Assembly (NCBI GenBank): GCA_002359185.1
Contig: DEML01000041.1
Span: 27,429 to 91,428 of the forward strand
Reading direction: 5' to 3'
Origin: Planctomycetaceae bacterium UBA2671
GTDB lineage: Bacteria; Planctomycetota; Planctomycetia; Planctomycetales; Planctomycetaceae
DNA: 64,000 nucleotides
The notes below the pieces were generated by a model that ran no database searches, was not told where the DNA came from, and saw only the letters and a program-made list of their open reading frames with translations. The stretch's first letter is position 1. The number at the start of each line of letters is the position of its first letter. Positions 1-8,841 of this stretch are shown here, piece after piece. A program made the translations under genes and the position numbers.

Positions 1-246
1 TCGAGAGCGCCCCCGCCACCCTGATTGTCGTCAGGCACAGCCTGACATACTGCTTATTGAACTACGAATTGTAGTTGTCATCAATGCAGATTATGTCCAA
101 TTTGTCCAGACTATGCACCAGTCAGGAAAAATTTGATATAATCAACCTCAGATATTAATACGGAAATTGTTGCGCGTCGATCAATTTTTCTGCCGTGATT
201 TCCTGATTCACAAAGAAAACCTCCCACCTCACGATAGTGTTTTCCC
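1..246. repeat. Intergenic region with two palindromic repeat fragments
   Basis: No gene is visible here. Bases 1-22 (gagagcgcccccgccacc core) match the right half of the inverted repeat at 57058-57147, so the window opens inside a copy of that element. Bases 30-46 form the palindrome GTCAGGC-ACA-GCCTGAC, which recurs at six other sites in the window. The same two elements also lie next to each other near 57.1 kb, so they may travel or be maintained together. The rest, to the ATG at 247, is AT-rich and probably holds the promoter of the next gene, but I could not fix -35/-10 boxes. Confidence 0.6.
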
Positions 247-3200
247 ATGAAATCTCTCCTCCGAATTTCAACGGTCCTTTTCACTTTCGCCCTGCTCTCA
301 GTGCAAGCGAAGGCTGCTGAACCTGGAAAAATTAGTTTTAATCAGGATGTCCGCCCCATCCTCTCAGATCGCTGCTATTTCTGCCACGGTCCCGATCCTG
401 CTCATCGAGAAGCTGACCTGAGACTTGACGATCGTGAGGTCGCTCTCGAATTTCTGGCCATCGTCCCCGGCAAACCGGACGAAAGTGAATTGATCCGCCG
501 TATTGAATCGCACGATCCTGACGAACAAATGCCCCCACCAGCTTCCAAGCGAACCATCACTGCTGAGGAAATTCAAACGCTGAGAACTTGGATTGCTCAA
601 GGAGCCGAGTATCAGCAGCACTGGTCGTTCCGCCGCATTGAAAAAACAGCTGTTCCAGAAATTGAAGATTCGACCTGGCCGACGAATGAAATCGATCATT
701 TCATTTTGCAGGCAATGAAAGAGCGTCAACTCCAACCAAATCCAGTTGCTAAAAGAGAGACTCTCCTTCGCCGAGTCACATTTGACTTAACGGGATTACC
801 TCCGACGCTCGAGGAACTCGATGCGTTTCTCAACGACAGTTCACCGAACGCTTACGAAAAAGTTGTCGACCGCTTACTCGCTTCTCCCGCATACGGCGAG
901 CGGATGACTTCTGAATGGCTTGATGTCGCCCGCTACAGCGACACCTACGGTTATCAGGTTGATCGCGATCGTTTCGTCTGGCCGTGGCGGGACTGGGTCA
1001 TCAATGCTTTTAATCAGAATCTGCCCTACGATCAGTTTATTACCGAGCAACTGGCTGGCGACTTGCTGCCGAACCCCACCCAGGATCAGATTCTCGCCAC
1101 CACATTCAACCGACTGCATCCCCAGAAAGTCGAAGGGGGGAGTGTGCCGGAAGAATTCCGGATTGAATACGTCGCCGACCGAACACAAACATTCGCGACC
1201 GCTTTCCTCGGCCTGACGATGGAATGTGCCCGCTGTCATACACACAAATACGATCCGCTGACGCAAACCGAGTACTATCAAATCTCCTCTTTCTTCGACA
1301 ACATCGACGAAGCGGGACTGTATTCTTTCTTCACTTCCGCAATCCCGACACCGACACTGCTGTTAACATACGATCAACAGAAACAGCAGATTGCCGATTT
1401 GCAGAAAGCAATTTCTGAGAAAGTTGCTGAAGAAGAGCAAGTCAAACAGGAAGCTCATTCCCGATATGAAGAATGGCGGGTCAGTGACCACATGGAATTG
1501 ATCAAAGACCAGCAAAAACTGATTCCCGATCAGATCGCTCATCTGGATTTTGAATCGGGTTCTTTCGGGAATAATACGTCTGTTCCCGGAGTTCACGGGC
1601 AAGCCGTCAAGTTGACGGGCGATGATGCGATCAATCTCGAAGTCGGCAACTTCCGACGGTTTCAACCGTTTTCAGTCAGTCTCTGGATGCAGACTCCCGA
1701 TGTGAAGGAACGAGCAGTTATCTTTCATCGTTCACGTGCCTGGACCGATGCCGCCAGTCGTGGGTATGAAATGCTGATCGAAGAGGGACGTTTATCTGCC
1801 TCGCTCATTCACTTCTGGCCTGGGAATGCAATCAGTATTCGGACAAAAGAACCGATTCCAACGTCCGAATGGCTGCATGTGGCAATGACTTACGATGGTT
1901 CGAGTCGAGCAGAGGGGATCGGGCTGTGGATCAATGGAGAAAGAGCTGAGACGGAAATTGTGCGAAATGAGCTTCGGAAAAATATCACGGGTGGAGGAGG
2001 CGATAACATCGCGATCGGCGAACGTTTTCGGGATCGAGGCTTTAAAAACGGACTCGTCGATGAATTCAAGGTCTATCAACGAGAGTTGACCACTCTTGAA
2101 ATTGCTACTCAGGCGGGTGAAATTTCGCTGGGAAATTATCTGACCCTCATTAATGAATCTGTAAAACGGGACGCCATCCAGGATTCTCCGCTGAAGAATT
2201 ATTATTTGTCCAACTTCGATGAGGCTTATCGAACGCATCTCGAAGAATTACGTTTGCTGCGAGAGAAACTTTGTAACTTGCTTGATCCTGTGTCGGAAAT
2301 CATGGTGATGCGTGAGCGAGAGGAGCCTCGTCCCACTTATCTGTTGAATCGGGGAGATTACACACAGCCTGCTGATGAAGTTCGCGATGAGATTCCTGCC
2401 GTGCTGAATCCGTTTCCAGAAGGAGCCCCGCGAAACCGGCTCGGTCTCGCAAAGTGGTTAACCGACCGAGACAACCCGCTGACAGCTCGGGTGACCGTCA
2501 ATCGTTACTGGCAGATGCTGTTCAGTCAGGGACTCGTCCGCACACCGGAAGATTTCGGCAGTCAGGGCATGCCGCCAACTCATCCTGAATTGCTCGACTG
2601 GCTCGCTCTCGACTTCATGACACACAACTGGGATGTCAAAGGACTGTTAAAACAGATTGTCATGTCGAACACGTATCAGCAGTCTTCTCAGGTGAAACCT
2701 GAAGAGATCAAACGAGATCCCGAAAACCGCTGGCTCGCCCGTTTCCCTGCTCGTCGCCTGCCCGCAGAAATGCTCCGGGATAATGCACTGGCGGTCAGCG
2801 GACTACTCGTAAAAAAGGTCGGGGGAGCCCCTGTCAAACCGTACGAAGTTGAAGACTCCTTCAAGCCGACTGCTCGCAGCAAGGGCGAAGGACTGTATCG
2901 TCGGTCTCTTTACACTTACTGGAAAAGGACTGCTCCCGCTCCGGCGATGATGACCTTCGATGCCTCCAAGCGGGATGTCTGTCAGGTCAAACGTGAAAAA
3001 ACGTCTTCACCATTGCAAGCCTTTATCATGATGAACGGCCCCCAATTCGTCGAAGCGGCTCGCAATCTGGCCGAAGAAAGTTTGCGGCTACATCCTGAAG
3101 ATTCAACCGCAGCGATAACGCGAATGTTTCGCCAGCTAACCTCGCGAGTTCCTTCCGATCAGGAAATGAGCGTGCTCAATAATCTTTACCAGCAGAATCG

Positions 3201-3354
3201 GAATCACTTTCAGTCAAACCAGGATGCCGCTCTCAGCTATTTGAAGATCGGCGATAAACCGCGTGATGAATCTCTTGAACCGACTTCAGCTGCGGCTCTG
3301 ACTATCGTTGCCAACACATTATTGAATTACGACGAAACCATGATGCAGAGGTGA
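247..3354 (+). CDS. PSCyt1/DUF1549/LamG/DUF1553 planctomycete cytochrome-type protein
   Basis: This is a large secreted protein (1035 aa) of the planctomycete-specific cytochrome c-like class. An N-terminal signal peptide (about residues 1-23, ending AKA) is followed by a PSCyt1 domain with a heme-type motif CYFCH (C43, C46, H47). A DUF1549 (PSCyt2) domain runs from about 143 to 350 and carries a second CxxCH (C327, C330, H331). A LamG/concanavalin-like domain (about 426-624) is inserted before the C-terminal DUF1553 (PSD1) domain (about 720-990). The family is abundant in Planctomycetes and usually lies next to a DUF1501 sulfatase-like gene, which is absent here. A role in periplasmic redox chemistry or polysaccharide handling is inferred, not shown. 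The ATG start is supported by the signal peptide. Domain assignment is firm, function unknown. Confidence 0.93.
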   Translation: MKSLLRISTVLFTFALLSVQAKAAEPGKISFNQDVRPILSDRCYFCHGPDPAHREADLRLDDREVALEFLAIVPGKPDESELIRRIESHDPDEQMPPPASKRTITAEEIQTLRTWIAQGAEYQQHWSFRRIEKTAVPEIEDSTWPTNEIDHFILQAMKERQLQPNPVAKRETLLRRVTFDLTGLPPTLEELDAFLNDSSPNAYEKVVDRLLASPAYGERMTSEWLDVARYSDTYGYQVDRDRFVWPWRDWVINAFNQNLPYDQFITEQLAGDLLPNPTQDQILATTFNRLHPQKVEGGSVPEEFRIEYVADRTQTFATAFLGLTMECARCHTHKYDPLTQTEYYQISSFFDNIDEAGLYSFFTSAIPTPTLLLTYDQQKQQIADLQKAISEKVAEEEQVKQEAHSRYEEWRVSDHMELIKDQQKLIPDQIAHLDFESGSFGNNTSVPGVHGQAVKLTGDDAINLEVGNFRRFQPFSVSLWMQTPDVKERAVIFHRSRAWTDAASRGYEMLIEEGRLSASLIHFWPGNAISIRTKEPIPTSEWLHVAMTYDGSSRAEGIGLWINGERAETEIVRNELRKNITGGGGDNIAIGERFRDRGFKNGLVDEFKVYQRELTTLEIATQAGEISLGNYLTLINESVKRDAIQDSPLKNYYLSNFDEAYRTHLEELRLLREKLCNLLDPVSEIMVMREREEPRPTYLLNRGDYTQPADEVRDEIPAVLNPFPEGAPRNRLGLAKWLTDRDNPLTARVTVNRYWQMLFSQGLVRTPEDFGSQGMPPTHPELLDWLALDFMTHNWDVKGLLKQIVMSNTYQQSSQVKPEEIKRDPENRWLARFPARRLPAEMLRDNALAVSGLLVKKVGGAPVKPYEVEDSFKPTARSKGEGLYRRSLYTYWKRTAPAPAMMTFDASKRDVCQVKREKTSSPLQAFIMMNGPQFVEAARNLAEESLRLHPEDSTAAITRMFRQLTSRVPSDQEMSVLNNLYQQNRNHFQSNQDAALSYLKIGDKPRDESLEPTSAAALTIVANTLLNYDETMMQR

Positions 3355-3388
3355 GTTCAAAATTGTGGGGCAGCAAGGCGTCTATAAT

Positions 3389-3423
3389 GGGTGGCTGGGG
3401 TCGAAGCGCAGCGAAGCCCCCAG
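3389..3423 (+). repeat. REP-like palindromic repeat, left of the RAYT gene
   Basis: The sequence starts GGGTGGCTGGGGTCGAAGCG and ends GAAGCCCCCAG, so it can fold as CTGGGG(G)...CCCCAG around a GAAGC/GCTTC core. The inverted form occurs at 4065-4100 and 4185-4219, on the other side of the transposase gene. GTGGCTGGGG followed by an imperfect hairpin resembles the conserved head plus palindrome of bacterial REP elements. Confidence 0.75.
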
Positions 3424-3487
3424 ATCGTGAAATGTTTTGAAAACTGTCTTCGCACGTCTGTATCATTTTCTTAAAGCTACAATTTTG

Positions 3488-4042
3488 CTATTCCAGCCAG
3501 TCTTTGGGAATCGAATCTATCGAGAGTGGACCAGCAACGGAATTCAGATACCACGCTGCACTCGACCATTTCCATTCAAAAGCTTGCTCAACATATCTCT
3601 TGCGGACGGGATTGGCATGAATGTAATCAATCATGGAGAATAATGTTTTGGATGATTCGACATTACGGTCGTATCCTCCTCCTGACTGCCAAAACAGTCG
3701 CTCTGTTTTCTCTCCACGCATTCGAGTAATTTTTGGAATCCATTCGGGAGAGTTTTGTATCAAATATTCAATCGCATTTTGACCTACAGGTTGCTTAATT
3801 GCCTTTCGAATAAGAGCAATATCAGTGAATTCCTTATGTGGGAAAACAATCAAGTGAACGTGATCCGGCATGAAAACATATGCCCAAAGTTGAAATTGAT
3901 ATTTCTTACGAGCAAGATCAATCGAATCGGCTAACCATTGACAACATTGTTCCGCTTTTAAAAAGGGGAAATTACGATAGCAGGAGAAAGTAAGTTCATG
4001 AGCATGTCCTGGCTCATGGATATTTTTGCGATGAGTCTTCAT
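3488..4042 (-). CDS. REP-associated tyrosine transposase (RAYT, Y1/IS200-type)
   Basis: This 184-aa protein belongs to the Y1 transposase superfamily (IS200/IS605-like HUH nucleases), in the single-copy REP-associated branch. It has the MPDHVHLIV block with the HUH pair H61/H63 and the characteristic C-terminal half with FWQSGGGYDRN, then IDYIHANPVRK. These proteins nick and rejoin single-stranded DNA at REP hairpins. The length is normal for the family and the frame is intact. It is bracketed by repeats with the same GTGGCTGGGGTCG head: one forward copy at 3389-3423, inverted copies at 4065-4100 and 4185-4219, and a partial copy at 4144-4171. This is the arrangement expected of a RAYT and its cognate REPs. 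I did not assign the catalytic tyrosine. Its start codon lies only 22 bases from the right-hand repeat, so the repeat may also affect its expression. Confidence 0.9.
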   Translation of the reverse strand: MKTHRKNIHEPGHAHELTFSCYRNFPFLKAEQCCQWLADSIDLARKKYQFQLWAYVFMPDHVHLIVFPHKEFTDIALIRKAIKQPVGQNAIEYLIQNSPEWIPKITRMRGEKTERLFWQSGGGYDRNVESSKTLFSMIDYIHANPVRKRYVEQAFEWKWSSAAWYLNSVAGPLSIDSIPKDWLE

Positions 4043-4064
4043 AGGGAATGATGAAGTCGAATTT

Positions 4065-4219
4065 CTGGGGGCTCCGCTACGCTTCGACCCCAGCCACCCA
4101 ATGTCTGTGCTTTTTCTTCAATATTACTAAAAACTATCATGAGCCTGAGGTCGAACGAAGTGAACCCCCAGAACATTCGACGATCTGGGGGCTTCGCTGC
4201 GCTACGACCCCAGCCACCC
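4065..4219. repeat. Cluster of three REP-like repeats (BIME-like), right of the RAYT
   Basis: Three copies of the same repeat lie here. An inverted copy is at 4065-4100 (CTGGGGGCTCCGCTACGCTT then CGACCCCAGCCACCC). A partial forward copy is at 4144-4171 (CTGAGGTCGAACGAAGTGAA then CCCCCAG). A second inverted copy is at 4185-4219. The head-to-head pair at 4144-4219 is the arrangement called a BIME in enterobacteria. Together with 3389-3423 the repeats enclose the transposase gene. Confidence 0.75.
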
Positions 4220-4236
4220 GGAATTGTAAGTGTAAT

Positions 4237-5349
4237 TTACTTCTTGGTGCTGAAACGAAATACTGTCGTCGTTTCATACTCATCATCCGGCTTCAGCAAT
4301 GTGCTTGGGAAATTCGGCTGATTCGGGCTGTCGGGATAGTGCTGCGTTTCCAGGCAGAAGCCGCCGCGGTTTACATAGGCTTTGCCCGATTTTCCTTTCA
4401 GGCGTCCATCCAAAAAGTTGCCACAATAGAATTGAATACCCGGTTCGGTCGTTTCAATTTCCATCATTCGACCAGACATCGGCTCGTAAACGCGGGCGGC
4501 TAAAGTCAGACTCTCTTCGTCTTCACGATCAATCACCCAGTTGTGATCATACCCAAGCCCATAGATCAGTTGCTGATGATCCTCGGCGATATCCTTGCCG
4601 ATTGTTTTTCCTTCGGTGAAATCGAAAGGAGTCCCTTTCACCTCGGCCAGTTCGCCGGTGGGGATTGCTCCAGAGTCCGTCGGCGTGTATTTGCTCGCGT
4701 TGACCATCAGTTCGTGATCGAGAATCGTCCCTTCACCTTCTCCCTTGAGATTGAAGTAGGTGTGCTGAGTCAGGTTAACGTGCGTTGCTTTGTCGGTCGT
4801 TGCGTGATAATCGACCCTTAACTCGTTCTTGTTATTGAGCGTATAAGTGACACTGACCTTCAGATTTCCGGGATATCCTTCTTCCATATCCTTGGCCAGA
4901 TATGTCAACTTGAGCGCCTGCCAGCCTTTGCCTTCCATCGGCTCAGCATTCCAGACAACCTTATCAAACCCAATGATTCCCCCATGCAAATGATTTTCGC
5001 CATTATTCACAGCCAGTGAATATGTTTCGCCATCAATTTCAAATTTGCCTTTGGCAATCCGATTACCGTAACGTCCGACAATTGCCCCGAAATAAGGTTT
5101 GTCGACCGCGTTGATATAGTCTTCAACCCGGTTATAACCCAAAGCGATATCACCTGACTTGCCGTTTTTATCGGGCACGATAATGGAGGTGATAATCGCT
5201 CCATAATTGGTGATTTTTACGGTCATACCGGAGTTGTTTTTGAGCGTATACAGTTTGATGCTGTCAAAGTCTTCCGTTTTAATCGCAGCCGAACTCATTG
5301 GGGTAACTCCCAGCAGGACTATCATCAGGAACAGAATCTGCAATTTCAT
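4237..5349 (-). CDS. galM: Aldose 1-epimerase (galactose mutarotase), exported
   Basis: This enzyme interconverts the alpha and beta anomers of free aldoses such as galactose and glucose. The 370-aa protein matches family-I mutarotases over its whole length: HLHGG and FDKVVW near the middle, NLTQHTYFNL with the catalytic-type histidine, and near the C-terminus ETQHYPDSPNQPNFPST with the expected glutamate. A signal peptide (about residues 1-21) suggests periplasmic action. A clear Shine-Dalgarno sequence (GAGGAG) precedes the ATG at 5349. It starts just downstream of the symporter gene on the same strand (about 20 bp gap), so the two are probably one operon in which the epimerase supplies the transported anomer. 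The exact sugar is not determined. The end lies next to the REP cluster. Confidence 0.93.
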   Translation of the reverse strand: MKLQILFLMIVLLGVTPMSSAAIKTEDFDSIKLYTLKNNSGMTVKITNYGAIITSIIVPDKNGKSGDIALGYNRVEDYINAVDKPYFGAIVGRYGNRIAKGKFEIDGETYSLAVNNGENHLHGGIIGFDKVVWNAEPMEGKGWQALKLTYLAKDMEEGYPGNLKVSVTYTLNNKNELRVDYHATTDKATHVNLTQHTYFNLKGEGEGTILDHELMVNASKYTPTDSGAIPTGELAEVKGTPFDFTEGKTIGKDIAEDHQQLIYGLGYDHNWVIDREDEESLTLAARVYEPMSGRMMEIETTEPGIQFYCGNFLDGRLKGKSGKAYVNRGGFCLETQHYPDSPNQPNFPSTLLKPDDEYETTTVFRFSTKK

Positions 5350-5368
5350 CAGGTGTCTCCTCAGAGAT

Positions 5369-7009
5369 TTATGAAGTAGGAACCAGTACGCTGAAGTCGG
5401 CGAAGCTGGCGTAAATCGTAAAGACGATCGCGATCAGAATCAGCCCGGCTGGTTTGGCAAATTTCCAGGGGGTCATATCAACGGCGCCAACATCTTCCTG
5501 AATAAACTCGGTTTCACGGGGATAAAGTTCTCCAATCACAAGCATCAGAATGATCAACCAGCTGAAGACGATCCCGAGGAAATTGAACTCGTGCATTGAG
5601 GCAACAATCTTGTCAAAGGGAGACACGAAGTAACCAATGGCAATTAGCGAAAAGCCCACGACCAGCGCCAGTTTCGCTGCAAAAGCTGGCACACGTTTCG
5701 TCAGCATGCCCACCAGCACGACGGCAAAAATAGGAATGAAGTACATTCCGTTCATTTTCTGCAGGTAACCAAAAATACTTGCGGTGTTCGCAAGTAATGG
5801 AGCAATCGACATGGCTGCGATGGCGACTATCCAACCGAAGAGTTTCCCGCTGCGAACAACTTGTTCTTCGGTGGCGTCTGGCACGAATACGTTCTTGTAG
5901 AGACCGAGGCTGAACAAAGTGCAGGCGCTGTTCAGAGCAGAGTTGAAACTGGAGAGAATCGCACCGATCATGGCTGCGGCGAAAAATCCGGTCAAAGGAG
6001 CTGGCAGGACTTTATTCACAAGTAGTCCGTAAGCATGATCCGCTTTAATGTCTTTTCCTGCAAAAATGGAATAGGCAATCATTCCCGGAACAACCAGATA
6101 TAGCGGCCCCAGCAGTTTCAATGCTCCAGTTAACAGAACTCCCTTCTGACCTTCCGCCAGGCTGCTCGCTCCAAAGGTTCGCTGGATAATCTGCTGATTG
6201 GTCGTCCAGTAAAACAGATTCAACAGAAAAATTCCTGAAAAAATTGTCGCGAAAGGAACAGAGGATTCCGGGCCACCGACGGAGTTGAATCGAGAACGTT
6301 GTTCCGCGACCAGCGTATTGAATCCAGCCGAGATCCCGCCATCTCCCCCCATGCTTGCTAATGCAAATCCGGTAATCAGAAAGCCTCCAATCAGAAGTCC
6401 AACCCCATTGATAGTATCGGAGACAGCGACTGTTCTGAGGCCACCGAACAGTGCATAAATCGAACCGATAATCCCGACCGCCCAAACAATCAGCCACAAT
6501 GCCATTGTACCGGGAGCCATTCCCATTTGCTCAGGAAAGGTCCCGAGCATCGAAGGAATATCGAGAATCCCGATCATCCCAGTCGCGCCGGAGTAGAGAA
6601 TAATTGGTAACAGAATTCCGACGTAGGCGAGCAAGAAAATGAGATTCGTGATCAGCTGTGTCTGATGATCAAAACGGATCTCCAGATATTGAGGCACGGT
6701 CGCGACACCACTTTTCAGAAATCGTGGCAGGAAAAACCAGGCCATGAAGACCAGGGCGACCACGCAAACCACTTCCCAAACCATCACACAAAGACCATCG
6801 TTGAAGGCGGCTCCATTCAATCCCACCATCTGCTCGGTCGAGAGATTTGTCAGCAGGAGTGAGCCGGCAATCAGGGGAAAACTGAGAGATCGTCCTGCCA
6901 GAAAATATCCCTGCGTACTTTCGTGATCATCTTTCCGCGTGATGATCCAAGTGAGTAAACCGACCAGTCCGGTAAAAAACAGGAATGAAATGATAGTGAC
7001 AATATCCAA
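5369..7009 (-). CDS. Sodium/solute symporter family (SSS, SLC5) sugar transporter
   Basis: This is a polytopic inner-membrane protein of about 546 aa with 13-14 predicted hydrophobic helices. It belongs to the SSS family, which couples Na+ entry to uptake of sugars or other small solutes. Family marks include STEQMVGLNG in the early core, the TTNQQIIQRTFGA block, and SSFNSALNSACTLFS, the serine-rich helix that corresponds to a sodium-site helix in this family. There is no ATG near the start. The frame is open back to a TTG at 7042, but a TTG at 7009 has a better-placed GAGG and begins directly at the first helix, so I prefer it. The downstream gene is a mutarotase, which argues for an aldose substrate such as galactose or glucose. 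Confidence 0.9.
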   Translation of the reverse strand: MDIVTIISFLFFTGLVGLLTWIITRKDDHESTQGYFLAGRSLSFPLIAGSLLLTNLSTEQMVGLNGAAFNDGLCVMVWEVVCVVALVFMAWFFLPRFLKSGVATVPQYLEIRFDHQTQLITNLIFLLAYVGILLPIILYSGATGMIGILDIPSMLGTFPEQMGMAPGTMALWLIVWAVGIIGSIYALFGGLRTVAVSDTINGVGLLIGGFLITGFALASMGGDGGISAGFNTLVAEQRSRFNSVGGPESSVPFATIFSGIFLLNLFYWTTNQQIIQRTFGASSLAEGQKGVLLTGALKLLGPLYLVVPGMIAYSIFAGKDIKADHAYGLLVNKVLPAPLTGFFAAAMIGAILSSFNSALNSACTLFSLGLYKNVFVPDATEEQVVRSGKLFGWIVAIAAMSIAPLLANTASIFGYLQKMNGMYFIPIFAVVLVGMLTKRVPAFAAKLALVVGFSLIAIGYFVSPFDKIVASMHEFNFLGIVFSWLIILMLVIGELYPRETEFIQEDVGAVDMTPWKFAKPAGLILIAIVFTIYASFADFSVLVPTS

Positions 7010-7240
7010 GTGACTCAGCCTCTCGAAGCAGGTAGAAACCAATGCGAAGTGAATTTGACAAGCACGAACCGCTTAAACCGCCGAACGGCGAAATCAAGAA
7101 AATCCATCATGCTTGCGGCATGTGCATCATAATGTGCACAGCGTTCAGTTTCACGCGCAAGCATGTCTGGATCAATGAGAGAAGGCGTAAAAGTCCTGAG
7201 ATATTTTGTCAGCAACGCAATTCGTCTGTACGAATTTTTC

Positions 7241-8191
7241 TCAGGCTTTGACAGAACACTCGAAATCGCGGGGCTTGATGGCCAGCAGTGAGCAATCCGA
7301 CTCTGCCAGTAACCGCTCGGCTGTGTTTCCCATCATCATTGCGGAAAATCCCGTGCGACCGTTGGTTCCCATAATCAGGAGATCGACTTTCTCATCAATA
7401 AGAATTTTGCTGATGACCTTTTCAGCCGTCCCTTTTTCTATGTGCACCATCGTTCCCTGAGAAATCGTTCTCGCATCAGTCCGGGAAAGACGATCGGCTG
7501 CGATTGTGTTGGCATGCTCAAGTTCTTCGTTGTGCATTTTGTCGAGATCTTCCCGGGCAATCCCACTGCCTGCCAGCTTATAATCATCTCCCGATTCGAC
7601 TACATGCACAACGTGCAGGCGGGTATCGAGAGCTTTGGCAAACTGAACGCCCGCATCGAGCAGGTCTTCTCCGATTTCAGCGAAGTCGTCGGCGACCAGG
7701 ATACTTTCGACGGGCCGAACAGGATCCGGCTTGGCAACATAAACGGGCACTGGGCATTTTCGCAGTAATTTAATCGCTGTCCGTCCAAAGAAGAAATTGG
7801 AAATCGAAGTCCGCTTTTTCCGACCAATCACGATCATGGTATGATTATTCTTGATCACTTCCTGAATCATTTTGTGCCAGCTTTTGCCAAACGACAGACA
7901 GAAACCTGCCTTCACTCCCGATTGAGCCGCAAGTTCAACCAGTAAGCTCAGAACCTGCTCAGCTTCCCGGACGACAGCTGCTTTTTCTTCTCCATCATCG
8001 GTTTCAATCAGATGCAGGGCCTGCTCAGAAATATCAAGCGCCGCAAAAAATGTCAGTTCTCCACCGCCAGTTTTGGCCAGCAGAATCGCTTTCGTAACAG
8101 CCTCCTGGCATTGTTCCGACAAGTCTTGACTGATCAATCGATCTGCGTGTGACAGATCCACGCCCACCAGAATTTTTGCCAATGAAATCAT
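7241..8191 (-). CDS. Tandem universal stress protein (UspA family)
   Basis: This 316-aa soluble protein contains two Usp domains (about 1-150 and 155-310). The second ends with the ATP-binding-type glycine motif GTNGRTGFSAMMMGN. The first has a degenerate version (VIGRKKRTSISNFFFG). Usp proteins bind nucleotide and modulate survival under stress; the precise role is usually unknown. An AAGGA Shine-Dalgarno lies 9 bases before the ATG at 8191. The gene stands alone between the symporter and an approximately 650-bp gap that leads to a divergently transcribed response regulator. Confidence 0.9.
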   Translation of the reverse strand: MISLAKILVGVDLSHADRLISQDLSEQCQEAVTKAILLAKTGGGELTFFAALDISEQALHLIETDDGEEKAAVVREAEQVLSLLVELAAQSGVKAGFCLSFGKSWHKMIQEVIKNNHTMIVIGRKKRTSISNFFFGRTAIKLLRKCPVPVYVAKPDPVRPVESILVADDFAEIGEDLLDAGVQFAKALDTRLHVVHVVESGDDYKLAGSGIAREDLDKMHNEELEHANTIAADRLSRTDARTISQGTMVHIEKGTAEKVISKILIDEKVDLLIMGTNGRTGFSAMMMGNTAERLLAESDCSLLAIKPRDFECSVKA

Positions 8192-8841
8192 GAGTCTGCG
8201 TCCTTCGATGTCGAGCTTGGGAAGTTTTTAAGAGTGTTAAGTGTCAAGAGGCCAGTGTCCAGAGGGCTTCGGAAAACTTAATCTGGAATAGCCACGATTT
8301 TTTGCAGGGTTAGTTTTTCAGGAATGTAACTTTGATTCCATAGTAATCAATAGCGAGGTAATGATGAAGTATCAATTCTGAACTGGACAGATTTCGTCCT
8401 CTGCTTGAGGAGAAATGATGAAGAATTGTCAGGAACCAGCTTTCTCTGTTCCCGTTGTAACGATTCTATCAGTCCGGCGAAAAAACCGGTTGTTGAAACT
8501 CAACGATTCTGGTCAATTTTGATGCCGACCGGCAACGCGTGTCGTAAGTTTGAATACCCTCTTAACGCTCTCAGCAGCAGGCAATCCGAGATTTCCTGTC
8601 GCAACCTTTGAAATAACATCGCTTCTGCAATAAGGAAAGTGACTGATACGAATTCTGTAAAATGAAGGTCCGGATAAACGAGCAAACCGCAACAGCGGAG
8701 GCTACCTATCGAAGAACACTTTAAGTGTTTCACTTCGAGACGCCTGATCTACTCCATGTGATTACAGGAATTCAAATACCAGTTGATCCTCTTATTTGCA
8801 GTTGTAATTTATGAACAAGCTCTAGAGAGCCGAGAGAGACT
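8192..8841. other. Long intergenic region without a convincing gene
   Basis: These 650 bases separate the divergent usp and response-regulator genes. Short open frames of 68-77 codons exist on both strands, but none has a family signature, a plausible initiation region or coding-like composition. I looked for a sigma-54 -24/-12 element and did not find a convincing one. The region probably holds the two divergent promoters. Confidence 0.5.

Noticed and set aside
920..1216. Frameshifted or antisense small proteins inside the first gene
   Set aside because: These open frames occur in other frames of a conserved gene and have no separate evidence.
1792..2238. Open frame of 148 codons on the minus strand inside the DUF1553 gene
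   Set aside because: It lies opposite a clearly coding gene with several conserved domains, has no family features and no plausible start region. It is a shadow of the plus-strand gene.
8405..8611. Possible small gene (68 codons) in the gap before the response regulator
   Set aside because: It begins at a TTG, has no ribosome site and its product shows no protein-like features.
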